In this document: in pieces, positions 21,488 through 34,520 of the stretch
Layout of the letters: every line of letters begins with the position of its first letter
How positions within the stretch are numbered: position 1 is the first letter of the stretch
NCBI GenBank assembly: GCA_033063855.1
Contig: CP093830.1
Coordinates: 11,594,854-11,658,853 of the forward strand
Direction: 5' to 3'
Source of the DNA: Smittia aterrima
Taxonomy: Eukaryota; Arthropoda; Insecta; Diptera; Chironomidae
DNA length: 64,000 nucleotides
Made by a program: the position numbers and the translations under genes
Notes under the pieces: generated by a model
What the model was told of the DNA's origin: nothing
The model's input: only the letters and a program-made list of their open reading frames with translations
Database searches by the model: none

Positions 21488-23354
21488 AAGTCAATTCAAA
21501 ACGTTTTCTTTTTCATTATTTTCGTAAAATCATTTCTTGTTTTGGGGAAAAACATTTTTTAAAGTGAAATGCCGAGAAATTAATCAATTGAAGAGAAAAG
21601 ATCGTTGATGGCACCTAAGAGTTGTTGTTTCGAACCAGAAAGACACTCAAAGTAGAGTTTAGTTGATGGATGAGCGCTAGGAAACAAATGAAAAAGAAAA
21701 CTAATTTTTACCCGAGATTTTACGGTGATGCGATTGATTTTTGATAACTGAAGGAAGTGAATGAGAAATTATTGTGAAATTTAGTAGAAGATGAAATAAA
21801 GGAAAGAAAATCGAACTGAAATTTAAATTTGAGTGTTCAACAAACAATTTAAATTAAATTTTATTATTTTTTTTATTTAACTTTTTCTTTCATTTTCAAT
21901 ATTTTAAATATATTTTAACATATAATATTGATTTGATTTTTCTTCTAATTTGTTTTCGTCGCATTGGTTACAATTCGAGCTAACAAAATTTCTTTCTTAT
22001 CTTAGACTGAGTTCATCAGCTGTTGATGGTTTCATATCTTGACTTCCCTTTCATAATAATCCTAAGCAAACAAAGTCAAGTGGGGGCGAGATTCATAAAT
22101 TACTTCAGTTCGGTCAAGCTTCGTCGAGCTTTCTTACTGTCAAGTCTTAACGGCATTCTTACAAAAAATTGTCTTCTTAACATTATTTCATAAGCTCGTG
22201 ATGTAATTTACGATCGTCCCCCGACTCGACTTTCAAACTGAAAACGAGAAGCCCAGAGAGTCTAAAGTTCCTTTGAAGCCATCAAGCAATCAATGACTCG
22301 ATCGCCTTCTAGATTACCATTTCAGCTAATATTAAACTGTTAGCGGATATTTTTTTCTATGGCTTTGTCCGTTGATCCGGTCAAAGGAAAATTAAAACGA
22401 CGATAAAAAACGTATACTTGGAAAGCTATAAACTAAGCGAGCCAATTGTCATAGGGAGCACATTTTGGGGGAAGGAGGCAATTATCGATATGAGGGTGGA
22501 TTGAGTTAAACTATTTACAGACTTTGTCTTCGATGTGTGAGGAGGAAAATAATCCAATTCAATTGAGACTTCAATAATATCGTTCATTGTTAAGTAAAAC
22601 GTAATTAAACGATCCAGTCTACTGAAACCTCTGCCTGTATCCGTCCAAAGATATTTCTTGTCTTTACTGTACAAAACTATTCATCCTTCATTTAACGATT
22701 AAGTAACTAAAATCTAAACTTTTTTTCCCATTTCAAAGCAAGACCACATTCGGTAACAGTTGAAGGTCGAGGCTTCGAGCAAAGAATTAAAATAAAAATA
22801 TTACACAATCGGCATTCGTTGCACAAAATCATATTTAGTTTCTTGAGCTGAATAAACAAATTAAAATGAAAATATTTACATAGGAAAGCTTTCCGGCGAT
22901 GGCCACTAGAAAACTTTAAAATTCAATCGATGTCACATCGGAGTTTAAAAGGGAAAAAATGGCAACACAAAAAACGAAGCTTCTATCTTACGAGGAAGAA
23001 GGAAGACAATCGCTGACAGAAAACCTAAGCTTCGAATAACTAAATAACTTTTGAAACTATCAACTAAATACTTAATCAACATTTCTCTTAAAAAAATAGA
23101 ACTTTTTCTAATCCCTCTCGACTTTGCGAAGATCTTGAAGGAATTACTGTTTTCAAATTTATGAAATTATCTAAAACTCATCGTTGACATGAGCGGATTG
23201 ATGTCTCCAGGGGATTCTCTGTTGAAAGCGGTTCAGGAAATCTACTTCAGGATCGTCTCTCTATCCCATCCGCATTCATCTTTAAAATTCTAATTGAAAG
23301 TTTAGACTCTCACGAGGCCGAGAGAGTTAATTCAGCCCAAAGTCCCTTCTTGAT

Positions 23355-26300
23355 TTACTCAGTTTCATGCAAATGTCTTGAAGCGACTGCTGCGACAAGA
23401 GCAGCTCCGCGACCGGAACCATCTTCGGAGAGCATCAAGTCGAACTGAATGTGATCATGGGTGAGCTCACGGATTTTGCTGTACATCAGATCATGGAATT
23501 TGGGATGGAAACGGTAGACAGAGCCATCGACACCAACCTTAAATTAAAAAACAAGTTACTCTCCATTTCAAATCGTTTCGAATCAATGAATCTCACCGTC
23601 ACACTTGGATCATTCATCTTGTTGATAAGTCCAGCAATACCAGCTGATGACAAGTAAGCAGCACGACTTGAGACGCATTCACAGATGAAACGAACGTTTG
23701 CGCAATCTTCGTCTGTGGCATGTCCGATTCCAATTTCCTCGAGAACGTCGTAGCAGTTCATGAATGTGCCAGGTTTGTCAGACTCAATTTCAGAAACGTA
23801 TTTAGTGAAGAACTGGAAACGCTTGAATAACAAGTCAGATCCTTGACCTCCGAACAAAAGTCCAGCTTTTGTGAATTTCACGAGAGCCAAGCGAACTAAC
23901 TCGCCCATGTACATGCCAGAAATCATCTTTTCAGCACTAAATAAACAGAGTTTCAATTAAAGTTTGTTTAGATAAATTGTCAGTTCATCGAACTCACAGT
24001 TGCTTTCCCTTGTTGATACTGAATTCATCGATCTCGCGATCGTATTCAGTTCTGATGAAATCAAGAGCTCCGTTATCACCGAACGCTCCCCACTCAGTGT
24101 TGACTAACACATGTTCCTTATTATTATCGGGTCCATCATACATTTCACAGTTCTCAACTCGCTCTACATAACAGGCGTTGCTTCCAGTTCCTAAGAAGAG
24201 TTGCAAGAGAATTTTAATTATTTAAAGAACTCAAATGGGGTCTCAAGAGTTGAATCATAAATATCTCAGTCAATTGGTTTTATTAAAGAAATTTAAATAT
24301 TTTTTTTTGTGCAATCTAAGCTGAAACTGGATTTTTACCAAATCAACTAGTTTCTCAAGTGTCTACCGAGAAGAAAAAGAAAATTTCAATCATACCAACG
24401 ATAGCTCCGATTTTACAGTTGTGATTCTTCCAAGCACAAGACATGAGCGTTCCAGTTGTGTCATTCAAAATAGCGCAGACATCGATCTGCACATCCTGTT
24501 CGGCGGGAAAACATTCGCAAAAGGTTTTCAAAATTGTCACGATGCCAATGCAGGAAAATTCAGTGTCATTTGTTTATTTACAAAATGTCATGAGTTGTGT
24601 GTTGTGGATTTTGATTGTGATAGAGTGAAGAAAGTTTTTATTTTGTTTTGTGTGTTTGTGTGGAATTCAAAAAGAAAAGAAAATAGAAAAACTAAATTAA
24701 GAAAAATAAAAAGTTTGCTATGTGGAAAACTCAAGAAATTTTCCATAGATTTTAAAAGCTTTAGAGATGAGTGCATAAAGTTGTTAGTTTACATTTACAT
24801 TATTAGAAAGCTTAACTAAAACTCTTCCACCTAATTAAAACGAAATGACATAAGCACAACTACGACAGAAGTTTAGTTTCAAGAAGAGATGCAGATCGTG
24901 CAATCATGAACTTCAGATTAGCTTCATCTTTGACGTCATAATTGCACAATCATAAAACATGTAAAAACCTATTGACTGATATTCTTCGATAGACAAACTT
25001 CAAGTGAATTTCGGAAGAAGAAAATTAGAACATTCTCGTCTGCAAGCAGAGAAGTTTCTGACTTTGCTTTTTATCTTACCAATGATTACACCAATTCTAC
25101 AATTAAGCTTTTTATGCGCGCAAGACATCAGCGTCCCCGTTGAGTCATTAAGCACCGCCATCACCGATATTCCTACGTCCTTCAGCGTTGAAATGAATGG
25201 GAGGATGAATTGAATATTAATTTTACCGTGAGCCAATTGAATTGAATGAAGGGAAACAAAAACTATGAAGCAAAAACCAAATCGACAAGTTCAACGAATC
25301 GCTTGACGGTGATTGAATTAAATTAAAAGCGAGACACAAATTTCTCTTGTGTCGTGTTAATTGAAAGCAATCGACATGAATCTCGACGGGAACGAAAACA
25401 AAGTTTAACTAAAAGTTACTCATGAAATATGAAAAACAATTGAACGATCACTTACGCCACGTCTTCGAAGCGCCTCCTCGAGCAACTCAACGACATCGTT
25501 GTCAACAACACCTTCGCAGTTAAAGCCTTTCGTCCATCTGATTAAAAATCCTTTCGTTAAGCCTAATTGTTTCAAAGGGAAGGAGAAAGTGAATCCGAGT
25601 GGCAGTCTCTCGTCTTGAAGTTTGTGCTCCTAAAAGTAGATTTTTCCGATGAGTTCAAAGTACGATTAATGGCGCAGTTAAGCTGAGAACTAACCTTGAT
25701 GAAGTTCGCCAAACATTCGGCAATGTGATCAAAAAGCTGGGCGCCCGAACCGATCATAATACTTTGTGGGATGGCGTAGATCTTTGATTGCATTTCGAAA
25801 TCGCTCTCGCCCTTCAGATGAATCAACAAGACGCGGAAATTTGTGCCGCCTAAATCTAACGCAAGGAATTTGCCGCGTTCTAAAGACGAAGAAGTTTCTT
25901 AGAAATCACAAATCAAAACTGAATAAAACAACATTTACCTTTTCCATTTGGCAGATCTTGAACGTATGTGACGAAGCATTTGATGTCGGCTTGTGGATGT
26001 GTCTTCTTCTTGAGTCCTCGTTCGATCTCCGTCAGGAATCTCGACATGATTTCTCTGAGGGTTTTGTCATCCAAAATGAGATCCTGACATGCTTCACGGA
26101 TCTGCGATTGATAAAGGAAAGAAATCAACAATTAGATCAAAGTTTTAAAAAGATTCTTTTCAGAGAAATTGTCAATTAGTCATCGTAAACGTTGGTGGAT
26201 CTTTTTTTTGTTTTATTTATTTTTAAACATCAATCAAGCTCCTCTCGATAGACTTTCGATTGTAACTTATCATCTGTGCAGTGGCTGAGTCTTCCCTTCC

Positions 26301-29300
26301 CTCGCGATTCCTCAAAATAGCGACAGAAGCCGAGTTTTATTTGAGTCTCTTCAATTAATACAAAAGTGCAAGTTTTACACTTGAGCAGATGACTTGGCTT
26401 GGAAGAGAATTGCGGTCGAGAAACGATGATGACTGTTCCCAGTTGAAACAACTACGCAAATCACATGATCGTACAGAGAAATTTACGATCAAACGTTTTA
26501 AAGGGAAACAACAGTCTCATCAACTTTTTCTTACTTTGAATTCTGATATCAAAAACTTGTTTCATTCATCGTCTCGTGAAAAAAAAACTGAAATATTTAC
26601 GACTGTCGTCGTTTCCTTTTAAATCTTGGTCATTAAATTTAAGAATAAATTGCTATTTTTATCTCTCTGGTCCGATGAAGATCACGTGGAAGATCAGGCG
26701 TAAAACGTTGTGTCTTCCCGAATATAAAATATTTTGTTTTCAAGTGTTTACGTCGATGTCAAGGAATTCTCGCGTCGAATGGTAGAGCAAGTTTGAAATT
26801 TCTTATCTGAAACGTGGCTTGCAATGTTTTTCGTTTATTCATCGTGATGTTTTCACTTTATGTGAATCACTGAGCACATTACTCAAGCATTGTCGTAAAT
26901 CGATTGCGGAATTTTTATTTTGACTGCATAAACTTTATTTACGACTTGTATTTGCCCTTCGGGTTTGTTTAGAACCTAAGTTCAGTGATTGTCTGTCCTC
27001 GATATCGACATCAACTTCTCTCAGCTTGGAGGCAAAGTCGTGTGACGACAAACATCGTTATCAGTTCATGCCTAAATAATCCAAGTTCTTTTAAAAGTTT
27101 AGTTAAAAACCAGCTAAGAATAGCGTCGCCGATTCCGGTTCATTGAGCTGACCAAAGGTCGTCTCCGAGAACCAGAACTAACGCCGCATCGGCACGTTCC
27201 AGTTTGGTTTAAGTGAAAATTGCTATTTCATGAATAATCGAACAAGTAAATATTGCTAAGGTCTTTTTTGTGGACTTTGAACTTCAATAAAAAGCATTAA
27301 GAAAAATATTTATATAATCGACAGAAACAATTGTCGAAAAAAAAAAGTCTTATCGACACTTTTTGACCTGCGATCATTGTTTATTTTATTTTGAAGTTTT
27401 GTCAATGACTCTCACTTCAAGCCTCGTTAGCAGACGCCATACCAAATAGAATTACTGATAAGATAAGGAAAACTAAATATTCGAAAGGCTCTATCACGAC
27501 TTCGAAACACTTTCCGCTTCACGGAAATTAAAAAAACTGAAAGCATAGCAGCTGAGAGATGAAGCCGGCGAAGCTGAAACATTCCTCACGATTTTCTTTA
27601 ATGAATGGCGTGACTTTTTCCACAGATTCGCACAAACACATGTGATGCTGCTCGGTAAGTTCAATTGCGCAAGTCTGGACTCATTCATAAAAGAAGAGAA
27701 AGCGCGTTCTTGTACGACGTGCAGTTCTAACGCTTTGACTTTTTCGTAACCTTGACGGAAAATTAATGATTTCGTGGAAATTTCTGGAAGTTCAATGAAA
27801 TCATTTCGCGGATTTTCTCTAATTTCATTGAAAACAGTCCCCGTGAGATTAACGCCCTGATTTAATAAATATCTTTCTTTTTAGAGACGAACAAAAATTT
27901 CTATTTTTGAGATTCGCATTTTACTTTTCATTTAAATTGTCTTTTTGTTTACGCCGCTCGCGACCTCGTCCCAAAAGCAGAGTCGACGACGTTTGTCGAT
28001 TAATATTGATTCAGCATGCTCACGTTTCACTTTTTATTTTTTCCTGGAATGAAACTTTAGTTCCCATGAACGGAATCGTCTTTTAAGTCCAAGAGTGTAA
28101 GTATGGGTCATTCGTGCAAGGACATTTATATTTTCTTTATTCCCCCGGCAACACAGCATGATCCTTCAACTCATTCCTAGGTCGTGCCTCTATTTCTTTC
28201 AAACGAGACTTCATTCGATTGGTTCATTTTCTTAGGCTCGCTGCTACACTCACACAACAAACTCCGCCGATAAACCACGAGCCGTCGTCGACTTTCAGCC
28301 TCTTATTTATTCATAATGTTACAACGAAACTATTTGCATAATTTCAAAGAAAAACAAAAATTGCGGAGGCCTTAATAGTTTCGCGATTGGACCATCGACA
28401 AGATATTTTGAAAGCAGCCACGTGTCAGCGAGAAAGAAGGCACGTCAGGAATTGAAATGGTGTATGTTGAGAAGAATTTTTCCGCATTTCCATCGTGTAC
28501 GTGAGTCACTAACACTCATGCGAAAGCATTTTTCCGATCGATTGTGTGCCGCTGCATGAGAAGCGAGCAAGGAGCACAAATCTTCTGACGTAATCGAAGC
28601 ATTTTCTTTTGAAAATGTGCAACATAACAAGCCCCCAAAGTTATGAAATTATAGAACGGATCGTCAAATTGAGGTTACACGTTTGAGATTAGATATTTGA
28701 CTTGAATGTCGAACTGGAAAGAGTCTAACAAGTCGAAGCCCGCGATAATCACGGAAGAATTTTCATTATGAAACTGAGTAAACCTGTTCCCAAACTTGCA
28801 CTTTTTATTGCGCTACAAAATATTTCGAGATTAAGTAACCCATAAGAGTTCATTCTCGCGCTCGTGAATGAATAAATTACTTCACGACGAAGCTTAGAAA
28901 TATCCAGTTTTGGAATTGGAACGAGAGAGGTCCACTTTGAGATGATGAAGAAGAAGAAGTTAGCGTCCAAAGGTGAACGAGAAGCTTTATCCAAATGACA
29001 AACACTCACTTGATCCGTACTGCTGCGGTCTCCTATTATTAGATCCTTAATATTTTTTATTAAATCCATGAGGAGAAAGCTGATGGTAAGAATTTTGGTG
29101 GATTTTACGAAACGGAGTTCAAGGAAAAAAAAATTAACTTTGAGATTATCTCAACTTCACGTGCGAATTTTCACTGCACTTTCTTCCAGCAATTGCCGTA
29201 TCTCTGTCAACCTTCAAAGTATTTCTTTCTTTTTTTGGTTATCACACACAATCGTGTAGGGCGAGAAAAAGTTAATTCCGAGTTAATTTCAATTCCAAAA

Positions 29301-31636
29301 ATCAACTTTAAGTACAAACAGCTCACGATATCCGCGAATCAATGGAAAGTTTGGTTTTCAACAAAAATTAAAAGATTGATTTTCAGCGCTCAATCTCGTC
29401 TCCTTTCTACGACTTGATCGGATAATGAAAGAAACTTTACTAAATCCAAAAATAAAAATTCTATAGTTGAAATACATTCGCTTCGTTGTTGTGTGGGTTG
29501 CAATTTGTGTTGTTACACAATGCGACGGAGGCAAATCATTTTCTCGTGAGCTTGTGTTAGTTGCGAGAGGGAAAATTGAAAATCATGTCAAGCTAGACTT
29601 GAGTCAATTAAAATGTTTGAAACATTTAAAAAGTTCAATAAACTCAAGTCTGAGATAATTTGTTAATCACCCGAAAAGATCATTTGACGTCATCGAGGTA
29701 TTTCCCAGCAACAACTCTGCCATCTCGCGGAAATTTCCTCGCGGGAGGGTCAAATGAAGGTCGAGCATACTTTCGCTATACGACAATGTGATTTTTGTCG
29801 CTCAACGTTCAATGAACGAATATGAATTAAATGACATCTGTGAAATTGAGGGAAATTCAAGGAATTTCGTGAAGTGTTTTGTCGATGTCATCACGGCAGT
29901 TGCTATCGTAGTTGCGCTAGAATGGTTCGGAAAATATCTCCACCAACACAAGCTTCGTGTCTAGACCGAGTCGACACACCTCTAAAACAGAATCCGTGAC
30001 GTCACAACTGATGCATCGTGTTTAAATTTCTGTGTGCGTTTCTTTTGGTTGAGCCTTCGATAGTTTTTGCTTCGTTGGCCTTCTTTCGCTCTTTCGCAAA
30101 TCTTCTTCCGACTTGTAAATTGAGTTGATTCGCAGCGTGTGGTGACACGTAAGATCACGAAAAAATAAAATATAGACAACTGTTTAATAATCGCTTTCCG
30201 CTTAACTTTTTTTTTCTCAAGCTTGTTTGATCTGAAATGTGGAATCAACTGAAAGCGATTCATATCAAAAGGCGTTGAGAACCTTGAAGACAACTGCGTA
30301 ATTATTTCCCCAATGTAATTGATAGTTAACAGTCGGAACAAATTGAACGTGTAGCTTAGATCGCACTTGTTGCGGTTGTTGAACATTGTAATTAAATTTT
30401 TTTATCGTGAAAAAGCCGACGTCAGCACTTTTTGTCAACGTTTTGATCAAAGGAGAGAGAAAATGTCATAACATGCAATGTCAATTTCAAATTTCTGGGA
30501 AGTACTTTGTGAAATACGATAAGGCTCAAATTTGATGGTGAACGACCAGCAGAAGGCAAATTGCATTCTTGTCGTTTCAAATAGAAGTTGTTGCGGTTTT
30601 CCTTTGGGTTCACCGAACGATTGTAGCCAACTCTTTAATGTCTTTGTTAGGAGAGTTTATTAACTTTATTCAAAGCATGTCATTGTAGTGATCACATTTG
30701 CTTCGAACGATAGAAACTTAATTTGAGACATCACCACAGAAACCTGAGATTTTATTCAGTTTCACTCGATCATTACGAAATCAACTTTTGCCACGCGCTA
30801 TCATCAAATTGCACAAGCTGATATGTTTTTATTAAACTTGGTTGCCACATGATTTGGTCATTGAATGAAATGATTTAAGTGAATGACGAAATTGATGCGT
30901 AAGAGAACTTTGTTGATTAAAATCTTATTGAGTGTTAAAGTGCCTCGATTGCCCTTTGCAAAGTTGTTAAGAAATTTTTTAAAAGTCACCCAAAATTGCG
31001 AAGATATAAAGGTCAGATTTGTTGCACTCTCCGACAGCATGATAGCTAACAGAATTGACTCCAATTTAATTTCATGGCAAAGACGAATTTGTTGACAGTA
31101 AAACTAAATTTGTTTGATCACCTCAAAGCATTTTACTACAGCAATCCTTTATCAGCGAACAAAAGATTTATTTGAAGCAATAAAGTCAAGAGACACTCGC
31201 TCGTGTTTGTAAAGTAAAAGGGAACTTGCTATCAGACGGAGACAGGTGCGACAAAGATTTATCATAAATTCACGGTTGAGAAAAAAAACTTGTCGCGTTG
31301 CAGTCTAACGGTCGCTTGATTAATGATTTCTCTTTTGTTGTGTACAACGTGATCTAAAAATATTTATTGCTGTTACAAAAAGTAAATGACTAAAAGTCTC
31401 GACAACAAAGAATCAATCGATTTATATATTCTGTAATACTTTCTCTCGCTTTCCGCTCTGCTCTGAGAAGCGAAAGCTTTTATCGAGAATTCACAAAGCG
31501 CACTCGACGCTAAAATAACTCTGGCATTGGCTCTCGTGCAATTAAAGTTGCAATTTACTTCACACGGGCGCCTGAGCTTGAATATTTTGAGAATCAAAAT
31601 TAAACTCACCCTATCGCTTGGTTGAACTGTCGACAT
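23355..31636 (-). CDS. Hex-A: Hexokinase with alternative exons
   Basis: Exons that join in frame are: first exon 31636-31610 or 29069-29010, then 26101-25939, 25879-25695, 25629-25456, either 25179-25080 or 24495-24396, then 24190-23998, 23936-23597 and 23537-23355. This gives 454 or 465 residues, normal for a single-domain insect hexokinase. Visible motifs are [12 protein letters not shown] (phosphate 1), [10 protein letters not shown] and [11 protein letters not shown] (sugar-binding region), LNDSTGTL or LNDTTGTL with the catalytic Asp, [21 protein letters not shown] with the sugar-binding Glu, [12 protein letters not shown], and [15 protein letters not shown] (adenosine site). The enzyme phosphorylates glucose at entry to glycolysis. 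The first intron is about 3-5.5 kb depending on the start exon, and the others are mostly short. Confidence 0.93.
24396..24495 (-). CDS. Hex-A: Hexokinase alternative exon B (distal)
   Basis: A 100-base exon with acceptor GCCGAACAG and donor GTATGA, phase 0 in and phase 1 out. It encodes [17 protein letters not shown] and on through NCKIGAIV, containing the catalytic Asp. It aligns without gaps with exon A at 25080-25179: 22 of 33 residues match. Using both would duplicate the active-site segment and shift the frame (100 is not a multiple of three), so inclusion should be mutually exclusive. Confidence 0.85.
25080..25179 (-). CDS. Hex-A: Hexokinase alternative exon A (proximal)
   Basis: A 100-base exon with acceptor AACGCTGAAG and donor GTAAGA, the same phases as exon B. 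It encodes [17 protein letters not shown] and on through NCRIGVII, also with the catalytic Asp. Differences from exon B cluster just before the Asp (Gly/Gln, Ser/Asp, Met/Cys) and in the following loop (HKKL versus WKNH), so the two forms may differ in kinetics or binding. Confidence 0.85.
26102..31609 (-). other. Hexokinase first intron(s) and alternative promoter region
   Basis: This stretch lies between the first shared coding exon and the farther start exon. It contains the nearer candidate start exon at 29010-29069. The remaining open frames are short and without domains. Whether the farther promoter is used, or a non-coding leader is spliced, cannot be seen here. Confidence 0.5.
29010..29069 (-). 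CDS. Hex-A: Hexokinase candidate first exon 2 (nearer)
   Basis: ATG at 29069 opens twenty codons, [20 protein letters not shown], ending exactly at a GTGAGT donor in phase 0. This fits the phase of the shared exon that begins IREACQDLI. The resulting N-terminus would be about 11 residues longer than with the other start exon and is hydrophobic and amphipathic. Support is positional and by phase only. Confidence 0.55.
31610..31636 (-). CDS. Hex-A: Hexokinase candidate first exon 1 (farther)
   Basis: ATG at 31636 opens nine codons, MSTVQPSDR, ending at a GTGAGT donor in phase 0, again compatible with the IREACQDLI exon. Short, polar start peptides of this kind are common in insect hexokinases. 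Support is positional and by phase only; a transcript would decide. Confidence 0.5.
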
Positions 31637-34019
31637 CCTTAGAAAAATAAATTAAATCTTTCTTAGGAGAGTTGCGGGAAGAAACTTTTGCTTTTACTCG
31701 AAAATATTATTTCACTTCGCCTTTGAAAATTTCCTCGATTATTATGTAAAAGAGTTTTTCATTAATTTTTTTCAACTTCCTTTGCACTTATAAATTTTCT
31801 TAAATTGGAAAACTTTTCTTTATATCTTGGATAATCGCTTTTCAATATTTTTCCATGAACTTGTTCCACAATTTTTTTTTATTGGACAAAAAGTTTCCTT
31901 TTCTGCAGTTTTGATTTCGCAATTCCGATCACACTGAGAGAGAACCTCGGACTGAAAGGTTTCTTCTCGTCGTAAACTAGAGATTGATTAAGAATCTCTT
32001 ACATCGACCAACACTCTCGCAAACGTGAGATCGTCAATTTAACACAATTAAGATCAATTCGTGAGCTATCAATTAAATGAGATGGTGATGGGTGTGCGAT
32101 CACGTTCGACGACCGACGGTGAATTCGGTTTGTGCATTTGATAAGAAAATGAGGAAGACTCCGACAAATGTTTAGTCTATCTGAATAATCTCTTTAGTCA
32201 ATCACGATAAGCAACAATTAAAATCGCAATTACTTTTGCACTCAAGCGTCAAATTTACGAGCTGATAGCGGAGACAATGAAAAGTTTATTTCTCCTCATT
32301 ACGATGACTTTGACTAATGGAGACAGGTCTTACGTGTAAATCCCCTTTTGGATTAACGTTGAGGTTTGTCAAACTTCATCTAAAAACTCTGAAATATTTC
32401 CAAGCAAACTCAAAGTATCACGAAAGTCTATAAATTTTGCTATCAACTCATTAGAAGTGGTAAATGTCGCAAATGATGGAAATAAACATAAATTATAAAT
32501 AAGTCGCCGACTGATTACAGTTAACGACTGCACAATACGATTACCGAGATCCTCAATTCAAAAAATGTTATGAGTTTCGTAATTGAGCATTGAAATATTG
32601 AAGCGTCGTGATAACGCGATCGTATTAAAATCGAGACTTAATTAATTTCGCGGGCTTGTTCGAAAGTTCATTCAGATCAGTCCAAAGTATTTTTCCACTT
32701 CGTCGTAATACGCGGAGGCTTGTTTGCGTCGCTCATTATCATTTTCCTCAGAATTTTTTTGTTTTTGATTGGACTTAAGTACTTTGGGCTCGTCATAGTT
32801 CAAGAAAGTGCAAACAAGGAAGTGGAATGAGAACTTTTTGTTTACAGCAAAACCGTCAATGAAAACACGATTTTATTTAAACTAAACAATATTTGTGATT
32901 GCTTAAAAAATGAATGAGATTAAGAAATAAACGACGCACAACAAATTTTCATTCACTCAGATTATCAATTGTTTTCAAATTGTTTTTTGGGGTTCGCAAT
33001 AATGATAATTATTCTTCGTTGATGTTTAAATTATTTAAATTGAACATTTATCAATCAGCGAACCGCAAACCCGACAGAAAATGAAACAAAGGAGGAAATT
33101 CTAAAGAAATTCGTTCGAGTTTCCCTCAATGTTTGATGTTCCATGCAAAACTTTCTTCAATGTTTCAATGTTTTCAACTTTTCATTGGAAAGCGAAAATG
33201 TTTCGTTAAGTTTTTTACTCTCTCGACTTGACTTGATCAAAGGATATTTCAACTTGACATTCAAATTCGTCAACTTCCACGAATGCATTTCCTCGTCTTA
33301 ACTTCCAGTTGTTTGCTTTTCCAGGACATTCGAGTGGTGAACTGGAAAGTTCGTGCTCGGCACGAGTTTTCTGTTTTGTAATGTGAACACACAAAAAACG
33401 ACGGAAGCAGAGGAAAAATGAAAATACCACAATAGCCTCAAGCGTTGGCATGTTATTAAAGTGTTAAAATTACATGTTACTTAAGCACAGAAGCTAACTG
33501 ATTATTATGGCTGCATTGTTCCACGACACGGCATTTTCTTCGGCTTATCAACTCGCCATCAACAGCAAGTTCTGCCTGACAGAATAAATTAAAAACCGCC
33601 AATGTTTTAAAAATATTATTGTAATTTCCACGAAACTTAAAAAAAGAACTTTTCTCATAATATTTAAAACAAGTTGTTGTCGTGGAGAGGGGGACGCGCG
33701 AGCGAAATGCGAAAAGGAAATCATCGGAGACGGCTGTTTCGCGCTCCGCTTCTCAAGCTGAGCTCAAGAATGTTTTACATGAAATGTTTTCCACTTTGCA
33801 GCGCATACGAAGACGTCTCGAGAGAAGCAGGAAAACTCCCACCGGCAAAATAAACATGTAAAATTTTGTTAAAAACTTTTTGAAACTTATTGTTACCATG
33901 AAAACTTGCGTGCCCGACAGTAAGTCGCCCGATGTTGTTGGGTGTAAAGTGCAATTTGTGAAATTTGCATAATTCCTCAGCTCTCGCATCGACATCGGCA
34001 GAGTCGAGAAGCCAACAAA

Positions 34020-34520
34020 TTTTTATATGTTTAATGGAAATTTAATGCCTCGGACGGACAATGGAACGTCGATGTCGATCCTTTAATATCAATTAGATTA
34101 ATTGGCGATTGTTGATTTAATTTCAGTTCTGTTGGAATTTTAATCGCTTTTAATCTGCGGATGGAAGCGGGGAGACTCTCATTAACTATTTATTAATCGC
34201 GTGCGACGCTTTTTATCCGTCGCGTTGATGCTGGCGGGAGGCAGAGGATTAATGGAAGGTTTTAATCTAATTTTTCACCAATTAAGAACGTAACACAGCG
34301 CAAGAGATCTCCGAGGACCTTTTTCCTGACGCTTGTGACGAAGAGAAGCTCTTCAACCCTTTAATTACCCTCCTCTAAATTCTTTGTCGTAATTTTCTTG
34401 TTCGGTGCGTCTCCAGCCGCGGAACGAAGCCTGAAATATCTACGCGACCTCCCACACGACGCACTTCATACGCAAATTAGCTAATTATAATTTATGGCAT
34501 CGCACAAAAGACGCATCGAA
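34020..34520. promoter_or_regulatory. Candidate homeodomain-rich regulatory module
   Basis: Within 500 bases there are many homeodomain-like cores: AATTAGATTAATTGG, TTTTAATCGC, TTTTAATCTGCGG, GGATTAATGG (K50/Otx-like), CCAATTAAG, and AAATTAGCTAATTATAA running into TTTATGGC (Abd-B-like). Composition is more even than in the surrounding AT-rich DNA. A short inverted repeat sits at 34203-34208 and 34218-34223. I see no coding potential. Function is inferred from motif density only. Confidence 0.3.

Larger units (their letters stand above)
20903..23354. other. 3' UTR of Rap2 copy B and intergenic DNA
   Basis: About 2.4 kb between the second Rap2 gene (+) and the end of hexokinase (-). AATAAA at 21482-21487 could end the Rap2 transcript. 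A 17-base palindrome lies at 21418-21434. The largest open frames (for example 22426-22674, minus) are short and show no domain. Confidence 0.45.
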
